Shown here: positions 1 through 6,209 of the stretch, piece by piece
How the letters are laid out: every line of letters begins with the position of its first letter
How positions within the stretch are numbered: position 1 is the stretch's first letter
IMG/VR virus record: IMGVR_UViG_3300042527_000114
Coordinates: 1 to 38,774 of that record
Strand: one strand, 5' to 3'
Length of the DNA stretch: 38,774 nt
DNA from: a virus
The notes under the pieces: generated by a model
Told to the model about the DNA's origin: nothing
Seen by the model: only the letters and a program-made list of their open reading frames with translations
The model's database searches: none
Made by a program: the position numbers and the translations under genes

Positions 1-252
1 ACTTGTGTATTTCCACATTGTGTTCTTCCATCATCAAGTGCACTATCGGTGTCGGCTCGTAGCCTTCCCGTATTCTGTCCTTGAGCCAGATGAACTGACC
101 GTCAGTCAGTTTAACATTCCCCTTGCGGGTCATGAAGGAACCATCTGCTGACTTCTCAATCTTGTTGCGTGACAGCAACATTTGAATCCGATTCTCATCT
201 TGAATCAGTCGCATGCCTCTGTCCCATTCCGTCAAGAAACGAGCGAACTCTT
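1..252. repeat. Terminal repeat, left copy (circle overlap)
   Basis: Positions 1-252 repeat at 38523-38774 with three differences: 75/38597 C/T, 119/38641 C/T and 125/38647 G/A. A gene crosses the point where the copies would join. This fits a circular or circularly permuted genome whose contig ends overlap, with a unique length of about 38,522 bp. It does not fit true physical terminal repeats well, because neither copy alone would then hold the whole gene. Confidence 0.95.
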
Positions 253-418
253 CTCTTGTGTACGGTGGTGAGAAATCAATCAGCCTCGCTACAAACTCTC
301 CGTGTTGAAGGTCTGAAGGAACGGTGGTTTTGATTGGAACTGGGTTCTTTACGACTACATCGCAAAGGCAATGCTCGTTGTGACTGCGAACCCCACAGCC
401 GGTTTTTCTCCTTGTCAT
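1..418 (-). CDS. HTH protein with N-terminal Cys/His cluster, 5' part (continues at 38522)
   Basis: This is the N-terminal part of a 159-residue protein split by the contig end; its last 62 bases are 38522 down to 38461. The ATG at 418-416 follows an AGGAAA ribosome site. The start reads MTRRKTGCGVRSHNEHCLC, a Cys8/His13/His16/Cys17/Cys19 cluster that could bind zinc. The C-terminal third (KLTDGQF...SYVSKLRRRMKE) looks like a winged-helix or HTH DNA-binding segment. It is the first gene after the leftward promoter at 526-554 and heads the replication module, so a regulator or replication-initiation accessory role is plausible. That role is inference; I do not recognise the family. Confidence 0.8.
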   Translation of the reverse strand, partial: MTRRKTGCGVRSHNEHCLCDVVVKNPVPIKTTVPSDLQHGEFVARLIDFSPPYTREEFARFLTEWDRGMRLIQDENRIQMLLSRNKIEKSADGSFMTRKGNVKLTDGQFIWLKDRIREGYEPTPIVHLMMEEHNVEIHK

Positions 419-443
419 ACGCTTTCCTGTGTACGCAAGCGCA

Positions 444-461
444 CCGCACCCTGAGGTGCGG
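444..461. other. Hairpin in leader of the HTH gene
   Basis: A perfect 7-bp stem, CCGCACC (444-450) with GGTGCGG (455-461), and a CTGA loop. It lies in the roughly 100-base leader between the promoter at 526-554 and the ATG at 418, about 15 bases upstream of the ribosome site. No T-run follows on either strand, so it is not a classical terminator. It could modulate translation or be recognised by a protein. Confidence 0.45.
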
Positions 462-525
462 AGCGCAACTGGTCTGGTGCCCCCACCCCCTGTAGTCCCC
501 CTCCCCCGTCCTGCGACAGGGGAGC

Positions 526-554
526 ATAACAACAAGGGGTGGCGAGAATGTCAA
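526..554 (-). promoter_or_regulatory. Leftward sigma70-type promoter
   Basis: On the minus strand there is a consensus -35 TTGACA (554-549), a 17-base spacer and a -10 TGTTAT (531-526). An alternative -10, TATGCT, lies 3 bases further on. The -35 overlaps the stop codon of the 46-residue zinc-ribbon gene. Transcription would start near 518-520 and run through the circle junction into the replication genes. Confidence 0.6.
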
Positions 555-691
555 CGCTTGTTGACCGGCACCATCTGTACGGGGTGATTGCCCTTGTGAT
601 TTGTGCAGGTTGGTGACACAACCAACCGCACATACACGACGGTCTCTTGACCGCACCTAGGACACCGCCAGCGCTCTTGTAAGGCTCTCAT
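551..691 (-). CDS. Small zinc-ribbon protein (46 aa)
   Basis: The ATG at 691 overlaps the TGA of the Rpf-like gene as ATGA, and the gene stops at 551. The product begins MRALQERWRCPRCGQE and continues to a CTNH pair, giving a Cys-x2-Cys ... Cys-x2-His zinc ribbon. Tiny CPRCG-type proteins of this kind are common in actinophages, and their role is unknown. It closes the leftward accessory operon. Its stop codon lies inside the -35 element of the next promoter. The tight overlap and the intact metal site support a real gene. Confidence 0.75.
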   Translation of the reverse strand: MRALQERWRCPRCGQETVVYVRLVVSPTCTNHKGNHPVQMVPVNKR

Positions 692-1209
692 ACGCCTTTA
701 CCCCACGCATCCTTCACCGGAGGGTCTAGGTACTCACGGTTGCGAATACAGCCCCAGCCACGGTACCCAGCAGGGTAACGGAACTTGCCGGACGGTCTTG
801 TCCAGCCACGGATTGCGATGCGGTTAGCCACGATGATTTGGTGGCGTCGGCTAGCGAGCGAAGGGTGAGGGGCGAATTCGCCACCACCCCAAGCAAGCCA
901 TGTCTTATCAAAGATGCCGAGACCACCAGCCCATCTGCCTTTGTCCTGCCAGTTGCTAGCGGTTTCGCATTGGGCAACCTTGTCCCAATACTCGTCGGCT
1001 GGCACAGGCAGTTGCTTGAACCATTCCGGTGACCATTTCTCAGGCTTCGGTTGTGGTTCAGGTTTCTCGTAAAGAAACACAGCAGAGGTAAGGCGTGTGA
1101 TTTGGTCGGGCGGGGCTTGCGCCACTACTGGACTGACTACGCCAGTCAGCATCAGTAGAGCGCACGCTACCGCCTTGTACTTCAGGAGTCTTCTCCGCTT
1201 AAAGCGCAA
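688..1209 (-). CDS. Secreted Rpf-like transglycosylase
   Basis: 173 residues. Residues 1-32 form a signal peptide: an RFKRRRLLKYK n-region, a hydrophobic core ALLMLTGVV, and a cleavage-like VVAQA. Residues 74-156 match the resuscitation-promoting-factor transglycosylase fold: WDKVAQCE with the likely catalytic Glu82, then NW, GGLGIF, W, HQIIVANRI and a closing GWGC. Members cleave peptidoglycan glycan strands outside the cell and occur almost only in Actinobacteria and their phages, which is the main clue to the host. The start is a TTG overlapping the upstream gene by 28 bases, with no clear ribosome site, so the exact N-terminus is uncertain. It could aid lysis, entry or virion release. It is separate from the M15 endolysin at 32078. 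Confidence 0.85.
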   Translation of the reverse strand: MRFKRRRLLKYKAVACALLMLTGVVSPVVAQAPPDQITRLTSAVFLYEKPEPQPKPEKWSPEWFKQLPVPADEYWDKVAQCETASNWQDKGRWAGGLGIFDKTWLAWGGGEFAPHPSLASRRHQIIVANRIAIRGWTRPSGKFRYPAGYRGWGCIRNREYLDPPVKDAWGKGV

Positions 1210-1409
1210 GCAAGAACAGACTCACATTCGGCTTTCGCACGAAAGAGAAGCAAGTATTCACTTGCAATGTCGTCTGCTTTGCTGTTGGCTCCAAGCCGTT
1301 GCACCTTCTTGGCAAGTTGGTCTGCGCCGATAGACAATGATTTGACTACGGCACGTAACTCTTGCAAGGTAAGTGAAACCTCGAGGGTTGGTTCGTACTT
1401 GTTGTTCAT
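1182..1409 (-). CDS. Unknown small helical protein (75 aa)
   Basis: The ATG at 1409 overlaps the upstream stop as ATGA and follows an AGGAAG ribosome site. The sequence is mostly charged heptad-like helix (LTLQELRAVVKSL ... LAKKVQRL) with two late Cys and no recognised motif. It sits between another unknown and the Rpf-like gene in a coupled operon. I do not recognise it. A coiled-coil adaptor is possible. Confidence 0.7.
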   Translation of the reverse strand: MNNKYEPTLEVSLTLQELRAVVKSLSIGADQLAKKVQRLGANSKADDIASEYLLLFRAKAECESVLACALSGEDS

Positions 1410-1687
1410 GATGCTTCCTGTTCTGATGTTTCTGTGAAGATGAGGTCAAGGTATTTCTTGACTGCGTCTCTGTCCCATACAGAGTAGTTCGTGTTGCCAA
1501 ACACAGACGGATACAAACCAAGTTTGTGAACCATCATTGACTCACTAATACACTCAAATGTCACATTGCAGAAATCGTAGGAAATGTTTAGTTTCCAATA
1601 GCGACTTCCGTCACATGGCTCCATTTCTAGGGCAGAAACAAGCATGCCTCTACCTAGGTCTGTGTCTAGAAAGATTTGTTCTTTCAT
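1406..1687 (-). CDS. Unknown protein (93 aa)
   Basis: Start ATG at 1687, sharing TGATG with the stop of the upstream 179-residue gene. It begins MKEQIFLDTDLGRG and alternates hydrophobic and polar residues in a way that suggests a small alpha/beta domain. It has three scattered Cys and no signal peptide or membrane segment. Coupling on both sides argues for a real gene; I cannot assign a function. Confidence 0.7.
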   Translation of the reverse strand: MKEQIFLDTDLGRGMLVSALEMEPCDGSRYWKLNISYDFCNVTFECISESMMVHKLGLYPSVFGNTNYSVWDRDAVKKYLDLIFTETSEQEAS

Positions 1688-2226
1688 CAGAACACCACCC
1701 GTGAGTTGCCGTTCTGGTCAATGCCGATTGTTGCAGCAGACTTCTCTACATCAACACCATCTTCTATCTCCGCCTCAACACACTTGGCAATCCTGTCATA
1801 GACAGTCTTGATTATGGAATGTTGTACATCTTGGATACCGCCAGACTTAGCAAAGATTGTTGCCAACCAGCGAGCCGTGATTGTCGGCAACTCTGTTGTC
1901 GGAGTGCCGTTGTCATCACGAACAAACTTGCCGTTGCTGTTCCAGCCATCAACCAAGTCATCAAGACCGATACGACGACCAATCGTGTAGGCGCTGTTGC
2001 TTCTTGTGCCGATGTTCCTGTACTTGCGAGACACCCATTGGTCTTGCCTAGTCCATTCCACTATACGGTCTTGGAACTGTTCACGAACAGCATTCATTGC
2101 TTCGCAGATGAAGTTCTCAGCGTCGTTGCCTGCTTGCCAATTTGTGTCGGCTTTGACAACAATTCTGATGCTTGTGTCAACGACCCATGTCTTGAGTTCG
2201 TTGGTTGGTTCTTGTTCTGTAGTCAT
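1687..2226 (-). CDS. Unknown protein (179 aa) downstream of the amidotransferase
   Basis: I chose the ATG at 2226 (MTTEQEPTNELK) because an AGAAAGAGAG sequence lies upstream, the same kind of ribosome site seen before several other genes in this block. An in-frame ATG at 2286 (MSAYDRL) would add 20 residues but has no site. The protein is soluble, with WVVDTSIRIVVKAD near its start and WTRQDQWVSRKY in the middle. The end, ATIGIDQNGNSRVVF, has no known motif. Its place right after the amidoligase/amidotransferase pair makes it a candidate partner or substrate, which is inference from position only. Confidence 0.7.
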   Translation of the reverse strand: MTTEQEPTNELKTWVVDTSIRIVVKADTNWQAGNDAENFICEAMNAVREQFQDRIVEWTRQDQWVSRKYRNIGTRSNSAYTIGRRIGLDDLVDGWNSNGKFVRDDNGTPTTELPTITARWLATIFAKSGGIQDVQHSIIKTVYDRIAKCVEAEIEDGVDVEKSAATIGIDQNGNSRVVF

Positions 2227-2299
2227 TGTTGACTCTCTTTCTTGTGGTTGTATTAATTGTGGGATGAGTCTGTCGTATGCACTCATGATTGTTGTTTGA

Positions 2300-3211
2300 T
2301 TAGACGGCACGGCTGTACCCAAACTCTAGGTCATCTTCGTCGTCCCACTTGGGCAGATAACAATCATGCGTGGAAGACCACACATAGTCTTGCGGTTCAT
2401 ATGAACGCATCTCGTCAGGGAAACAATCACAGTCACCGGACAAGGCGCTCATCTCGCAGTAGTAACAAGTGAAACACTTCGGACACGAAAGTGTGTCGTC
2501 AATGTTGTACTCGTCTACCTGCTCAACATGACCGCAGAAGTTGCATGACCATTCCTCTTGGAAATGGTATGTCTGCTCAGGTTCTGTCTTGCTGACAGTC
2601 TTGGTTGACGGTTGCCAGCCAGACGCATACATGCCGTAGCCCACATTTGAGTATGTGCGTGTCCACTTGTATGAACTGTTAGACCACCACACACCGTTGA
2701 CCCAATGACCTAGGTTCTCGTTGATGATGTAGTACGGTTTCTTGTTGTTCTTGTTGGCTGTCAAGATGACCAACTTGGAACCCTCAGCAAACTTGGAAAT
2801 CTTCTTCCGCATTTTCTTGGAGTCCAAGATAGGCGTGCCACCGCTTGCAGGCAGAATGTCTTCGGCAAAGACACGAGTGTCAGAGCGACCATTCTGTTCT
2901 TCTAACGGCAACATACCGTTGTGAGCAAGCACAGAGTGCTTGTCACGACCAATCTGGAACGGGTGACAGTTAGCCTTGTTCGTGCCACCATGCGTAGTGA
3001 TACGAGAGTGGAACAAGGCGGGACCGCTGTGCTTGTTGCGTTGCTTCATGAACTCATTAAGCACCTGCTCAAACACCATGCCGTGACCACGAAGAACCGT
3101 AGACCCAGCATGTATAGCCCAACCGAAACCGTCGGGATTGTTGTCGGCACCGACACGCAAATCTGTATCGCTTGCGGTGGTTCCTTCTTGCATGAATGTA
3201 AGTAGACACAT
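2300..3211 (-). CDS. Class II glutamine amidotransferase with C-terminal zinc ribbon
   Basis: 303 residues from the ATG at 3211. I prefer this over the ATG at 3217 because it places the nucleophile Cys at position 2 (MCLLTF), as Ntn-type GATase II enzymes require, and because AAAGG is then 9 bases upstream. Visible family residues are DGFGWA (27-32), FHSR with Arg70, THGG, HPF and the oxyanion/substrate motif AHNGM (96-100). Such domains hydrolyse glutamine and deliver ammonia to a partner synthase. Residues 222-262 carry a Cys-rich ribbon (CNFC, CPKC, CYYC, CDC), and the tail is acidic. No synthase domain is fused. The natural partner is the amidoligase immediately upstream in the operon. 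Confidence 0.9.
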   Translation of the reverse strand: MCLLTFMQEGTTASDTDLRVGADNNPDGFGWAIHAGSTVLRGHGMVFEQVLNEFMKQRNKHSGPALFHSRITTHGGTNKANCHPFQIGRDKHSVLAHNGMLPLEEQNGRSDTRVFAEDILPASGGTPILDSKKMRKKISKFAEGSKLVILTANKNNKKPYYIINENLGHWVNGVWWSNSSYKWTRTYSNVGYGMYASGWQPSTKTVSKTEPEQTYHFQEEWSCNFCGHVEQVDEYNIDDTLSCPKCFTCYYCEMSALSGDCDCFPDEMRSYEPQDYVWSSTHDCYLPKWDDEDDLEFGYSRAV

Positions 3212-3213
3212 TG

Positions 3214-4413
3214 TCATACACCTTTCTCTGTTGCGTATTCGCTGAATGTTGTGTAGCCCTCGTCAGTAGCGAACTGACGGAACTTGTCCCAACTGTAGGA
3301 CTGTTTGATATTGCCCTTGTACACCATGTTGCGTGCAAAGCGACACGCTGCATCGACGGCTTCGATGCGAGCGTTGAGCGACTTCGCATTGAGCGTACCC
3401 TTAAAGAACCGCAACTCAATAGTTGCGTGGTTCTGCAAGTTGAGTGCAACATAGCGGTCAAAGTTTGCGGACTGACCGATACGACCATGAGTGGTGATGT
3501 ACCTGATGTAATCCATCATGTTCTCACGCTCTTGGTCAGACCAGCGTGCGTAGGTTGACTCGCTACGACCAGCAATCTTGCGCCATTGCTCATTGTTCGC
3601 ATGGAACAACGCCATGAAGCGATACATGCTGGTGATGTTCTTCTGGAAATACTTACGACCCACATGAATGTGAAGACCGCAAGTGTTCGTGTTAGAAGAA
3701 CGCATACCCATGTTCGCCAACTCACGAAGACGAGTTGCATCAACACGCTCACGCCAGTAATCAAGCGTGAACGGGTGAGTCACAATCTCGTAACCGTTGT
3801 TGAGTGAACCGTCGCTCTTGAGATACGCAAGACTGCCAAAGATTTCTTGGGCAAGACGAGCGCCATCGTAACGGTCACAATGAACAGCCTCTGCTTCTAA
3901 CTCAATGCCAAGCGTCGGCTTGTCAACCGAACTAGGCATGGCCATAGCGTTAGACAAGATGACTTTCTTGCCGTGACGAGTGGACACAAAGTGGAACTCG
4001 GCACGAGGCTTGTAACCATAACCCTTGATGAGACCTTCGTCTTCATCTTCTTCTGGGTCATCTTCGCACCGGTAACAACCGTTGGCGTTTGTGTGGTGGT
4101 AGTCGTGTCGTGAACAGTAATCAACACGCCTGTCCCAACAGGTCTCGCACCAATAATCATCGTTGTCATCTAGCCAACGACAATCCTCGGTGAAGAACTG
4201 GTCGCCACAGTAACAACAACTAGTTGTGTACTCGCACATACAGTCTTCGCAGATGTTGCTGCTTTGTATCTCAAACGATGGTTGATACTGATGTTCGTCT
4301 GACTCGTCCGTGTCATTGACAAGGAAGTCGTTACAACATGAGTCACACGACCATGTTTCTGGTGGTTCTGCTTCGTTGTTGATTTCTTCTGGTGTTTCGT
4401 TTATGTCAGTCAT
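3214..4413 (-). CDS. Amidoligase-family (COOH-NH2 ligase) enzyme with N-terminal zinc fingers
   Basis: 399 residues. Residues 21-116 hold many Cys pairs (CDSC, CEDC, CCYC, CETC, CYRC) that look like stacked zinc fingers. An acidic linker follows (117-127). Residues 166-360 match the glutamine-synthetase-fold amidoligases: TLGIELEAEA (Glu171/Glu173), DGSL, GYEIVTHP, CGLHIHVG with HIH at 248-250, and IELRFFKGTL with Glu333/Arg335. These enzymes make amide or peptide bonds between carboxylates and amines using ATP. ATG at 4413 follows AAAGGAAA. The gene is coupled to the class II amidotransferase downstream and preceded by a palindrome 39 bases away. Substrate unknown; peptidoglycan or a protein tag are candidates. 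Confidence 0.9.
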   Translation of the reverse strand: MTDINETPEEINNEAEPPETWSCDSCCNDFLVNDTDESDEHQYQPSFEIQSSNICEDCMCEYTTSCCYCGDQFFTEDCRWLDDNDDYWCETCWDRRVDYCSRHDYHHTNANGCYRCEDDPEEDEDEGLIKGYGYKPRAEFHFVSTRHGKKVILSNAMAMPSSVDKPTLGIELEAEAVHCDRYDGARLAQEIFGSLAYLKSDGSLNNGYEIVTHPFTLDYWRERVDATRLRELANMGMRSSNTNTCGLHIHVGRKYFQKNITSMYRFMALFHANNEQWRKIAGRSESTYARWSDQERENMMDYIRYITTHGRIGQSANFDRYVALNLQNHATIELRFFKGTLNAKSLNARIEAVDAACRFARNMVYKGNIKQSYSWDKFRQFATDEGYTTFSEYATEKGV

Positions 4414-4451
4414 GACATTTCCTTTCTGTTGTTTGTTGTGTTTGTGTTTCT

Positions 4452-4469
4452 GTTATACATCTGTATAAC
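4452..4469. promoter_or_regulatory. Palindromic operator-like site A
   Basis: A perfect 8-2-8 palindrome, GTTATACA TC TGTATAAC, 39 bases before the amidoligase start codon. Near-identical palindromes lie at 5519-5536 and 6244-6261, always ahead of leftward genes and outside long coding sequence. The shared form suggests binding of a dimeric regulator, or a phage promoter element with TATAAC as a -10. Confidence 0.65.
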
Positions 4470-4482
4470 GAGATGTGTTGGT

Positions 4483-4551
4483 TCATTTGTCTGCAAACCA
4501 CATCATGATAAAAGCCAGCATGATTAGCCAGCCCACAATCAAGTATGTCAT
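4483..4551 (-). CDS. Tiny membrane peptide (22 aa)
   Basis: The ATG at 4551 overlaps the upstream stop as TAATG, and a strong purine-rich site (GGAGGTGAGG) lies just before it. The product begins MTYLIVGWLIMLAFIMMW and ends FADK: one hydrophobic helix of about 18 residues with a charged C-terminus. Its position just ahead of the amidoligase and its good ribosome site support translation. A role in membrane anchoring or regulation is possible but unproven. Confidence 0.6.
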   Translation of the reverse strand: MTYLIVGWLIMLAFIMMWFADK

Positions 4552-4760
4552 TATTCCTCACCTCCCATTTCTGCAATCGTGTCATGAACCCAGCGTATGC
4601 AATAACCGTAGGTGCCTAAAGCACCGGCGACTACATCGTCTTTGCGAAACAATGTGCATTGCCATTCGCCATGTCGCATGATGTTATCCGTTTCGGTATG
4701 GCGGTACGCCGGTTCCGGAACGATAACATAAGTGAACTCACCTAGTTGTTGGTAACTCAT
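4551..4760 (-). CDS. Unknown protein (69 aa)
   Basis: I chose the ATG at 4760 (MSYQQLGEFTYV), one base after the upstream stop, with AAGAAAGG upstream. A longer frame from 4862 would overlap a real gene. The protein is soluble, rich in aromatic and His residues (YRHTETDN, MRHGEW, RWVHD), with two Cys. No family recognised. It is coupled to the 22-residue membrane peptide. Confidence 0.65.
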   Translation of the reverse strand: MSYQQLGEFTYVIVPEPAYRHTETDNIMRHGEWQCTLFRKDDVVAGALGTYGYCIRWVHDTIAEMGGEE

Positions 4761-4761
4761 G

Positions 4762-4923
4762 TCATGCCAACCTTTCTTTGCACCAGTCGCACTTGCGACC
4801 CTCGTACAACAGCGTGTCTCCTTCGTACAAGTCTTCTGATGAGATGACTTGACTACGACCATGAGACAGACAGTATGTGTACCGCCCGTTCTTCCACGCT
4901 TTCGGTTCTTTCTCGTTACTCAC
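4762..4923 (-). CDS. Small putative zinc-binding protein (53 aa)
   Basis: A GTG start at 4923 overlaps the stop of the 104-residue gene (GTGAGTAA), with AAAGAGGA 5 bases upstream. The sequence contains a CLSH pair near residue 18 and CDWC near the C-terminus (KCDWCKERLA), consistent with one zinc site. It is one of several tiny Cys-pair proteins in this genome. Function unknown. Confidence 0.65.
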   Translation of the reverse strand: MSNEKEPKAWKNGRYTYCLSHGRSQVISSEDLYEGDTLLYEGRKCDWCKERLA

Positions 4924-5230
4924 CTGTGTCCTCTTTCTCTGCTGCAAGTTCTTTGTTTCTTGTATTGTGAACAGCCAACACACCGTGAGTAATAATGTTC
5001 TTCGCATTGTTCCACATCTTCAGTTCTTCACCGTCAATGTTCACGATTACATTGCCATTCATGACAATGGTCAATTCCTTGGTGACACCATCTAGTCCAA
5101 TGAATTGTTCCATGACAATTCCACCAGAAATACCTGTAACAGCAACTCCGTCTTCATCTGGAAGTATCTCCAGATTGCCAAAATCTGGATACTCTTCGTA
5201 GTGTTCTATCTTTGCCCAGTTGTTATTCAT
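4916..5230 (-). CDS. Unknown protein (104 aa)
   Basis: ATG at 5230, overlapping the upstream stop as TAATG. The sequence is acidic with alternating hydrophobic residues (GVAVTGISGGIVMEQFIG, LTIVMNGNVIVNIDG), which suggests a mostly beta fold. The tail is helical and charged (NKELAAEKEDTGE). No signal peptide, membrane segment or known motif. It is coupled to its neighbours on both sides. Confidence 0.7.
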   Translation of the reverse strand: MNNNWAKIEHYEEYPDFGNLEILPDEDGVAVTGISGGIVMEQFIGLDGVTKELTIVMNGNVIVNIDGEELKMWNNAKNIITHGVLAVHNTRNKELAAEKEDTGE

Positions 5231-5463
5231 TACTTCACCTCATCTGCGTATACAGGCGACAACAAACAACCAGCACTCTCAAACTTGTTAAGAGTGTCGG
5301 TCTCCTCGCACGAAGTGAACGAAGACCACTGCAACCAATTCGTATCCACGAAACGGAAAGCACGATAGCCAACCACCTCACGATTATTACGACGGTAGTA
5401 ATCCATCATCTCCGAAGCGGTAGGCAACGCCGGACGCTTGCTGTTATCTATTTGTGTATTCAT
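5230..5463 (-). CDS. Unknown protein (77 aa), first gene after palindrome B
   Basis: ATG at 5463 with AAGAAAGAAA upstream. The product begins MNTQIDNSKRPALPTASEMMDYYRRNN, then a compact hydrophobic part with two Cys, and no recognised family. It opens a run of coupled genes (5463 to 4551) and is preceded by a 60-base leader carrying an operator-like palindrome. The leader resembles the one before the 145-residue gene. Confidence 0.7.
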   Translation of the reverse strand: MNTQIDNSKRPALPTASEMMDYYRRNNREVVGYRAFRFVDTNWLQWSSFTSCEETDTLNKFESAGCLLSPVYADEVK

Positions 5464-5484
5464 TGTTATTTCTTTCTTGTATTT

Positions 5485-5546
5485 GGCTAGCCGTTGTGAT
5501 TAGCCACCACTACCCACCGCTATACAACTGTATAACGGTGAGCAGT
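5485..5546. repeat. Intergenic leader repeat, copy B (shared with 6210-6271)
   Basis: About 62 bases resemble 6210-6271 along their length: a GG(C/A)TAG(C/T)CGTTGTGA block, a CCACAACC-like block, CCCACCG, the palindrome, then G(G/A)TGAGC. The two copies precede the 77- and 145-residue genes at similar distances. They may be a duplicated regulatory module. Confidence 0.55.
5519..5536. promoter_or_regulatory. Palindromic operator-like site B
   Basis: GCTATACA AC TGTATAAC, one mismatch from the perfect palindrome of site A. It lies 56 bases before the ATG at 5463 and inside the leader repeat. Confidence 0.6.
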
Positions 5547-5561
5547 AATAGACAATCAGAC

Positions 5562-5726
5562 TCAGTAAGTCTGGTGCCATTCTCCTTCCTCGTCTTGCCA
5601 ATCGTAAATGAAACCATCACGCCTCTCACGCATGATGTCCCACTTCATAGTTGCCCACGCAGAAACAACCACAACAACCGACACAAGACCAATCGTTGCG
5701 AGAATGTCACGAATAACCATTTCCAT
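5562..5726 (-). CDS. Small single-pass membrane protein (54 aa)
   Basis: ATG at 5726, ten bases after the upstream stop, with GAGG 7 bases ahead. It starts MEMVIRDILATIGL and runs into a Val-rich helix (residues 8-26, including LVSVVVVVSAW). The rest is charged and soluble (MKWDIMRERRD ... DEEGEWHQTY). One transmembrane helix plus a cytosolic or external tail of about 28 residues fits a small membrane effector or holin-like protein. There is no family match by eye. Confidence 0.7.
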   Translation of the reverse strand: MEMVIRDILATIGLVSVVVVVSAWATMKWDIMRERRDGFIYDWQDEEGEWHQTY

Positions 5727-5734
5727 GACCAACC

Positions 5735-6172
5735 TCACTTAGCCTTGCGAGCGTTGGCGAGCAAGAAACGAGCGTAATCCTCAATCTGGCTCGGTGACAT
5801 TTCGTTGCGGAGACGACGCAAGTCGTTCTCGGCACGCTGAACCGGTGTTGCCTTCTTCTTACGCTTGTTGCCATTGTCATCGTTGTACGACGCTTTCGTC
5901 GTGCGAAGATGAGACATGGACTTAAACTCAGAACGCTTGTAGCCCATCTCATTAGCCCACTTGACATAGCCAACCATCTGACCAATCGTATTCTCTGACC
6001 AATCATCATTGACCGACGCCTTAGCGTATTCGCTGACCGTCTCTGCACCAGAGACAACGAAATCTGCATAAGCGTTCCACCAACCTTCTAACGCTGTAAG
6101 TGAGCCAGCGTTAATAAGCCCGATGATGTTCTTGCTCGTGAAGTTTGACTTCACCTTCTTGCTAGTAGCCAT
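5735..6172 (-). CDS. Basic, probably nucleic-acid-binding protein (145 aa)
   Basis: I chose the ATG at 6172 (MATSKKVKSNFT) because AAGAAAGAA lies upstream and palindrome C ends 72 bases before it. The N-terminus is basic and helical. Residues 40-90 are acidic or aromatic (SVNDDWSENTIGQMVGYVKW). A Lys-rich patch (NKRKKKAT) follows, then RAENDLRRLRNEMSPSQIEDYARFLL. The composition fits a DNA- or RNA-associated protein. No family recognised. Confidence 0.75.
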   Translation of the reverse strand: MATSKKVKSNFTSKNIIGLINAGSLTALEGWWNAYADFVVSGAETVSEYAKASVNDDWSENTIGQMVGYVKWANEMGYKRSEFKSMSHLRTTKASYNDDNGNKRKKKATPVQRAENDLRRLRNEMSPSQIEDYARFLLANARKAK

Positions 6173-6209
6173 TGTTCTTTCTTTCTGTTTGTACACGCTC
6201 TTGCGTGCT

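Noticed and set aside
1-252. Defined physical terminal repeats as in T7
   Set aside because: A coding gene is cut by both ends and only becomes whole across the join, which fits circular overlap better.
276-656. Long open frame on the minus strand (126 codons)
   Set aside because: It overlaps the supported 46-residue zinc ribbon, the promoter and the HTH gene start in another frame, and its composition is unlike a real protein.
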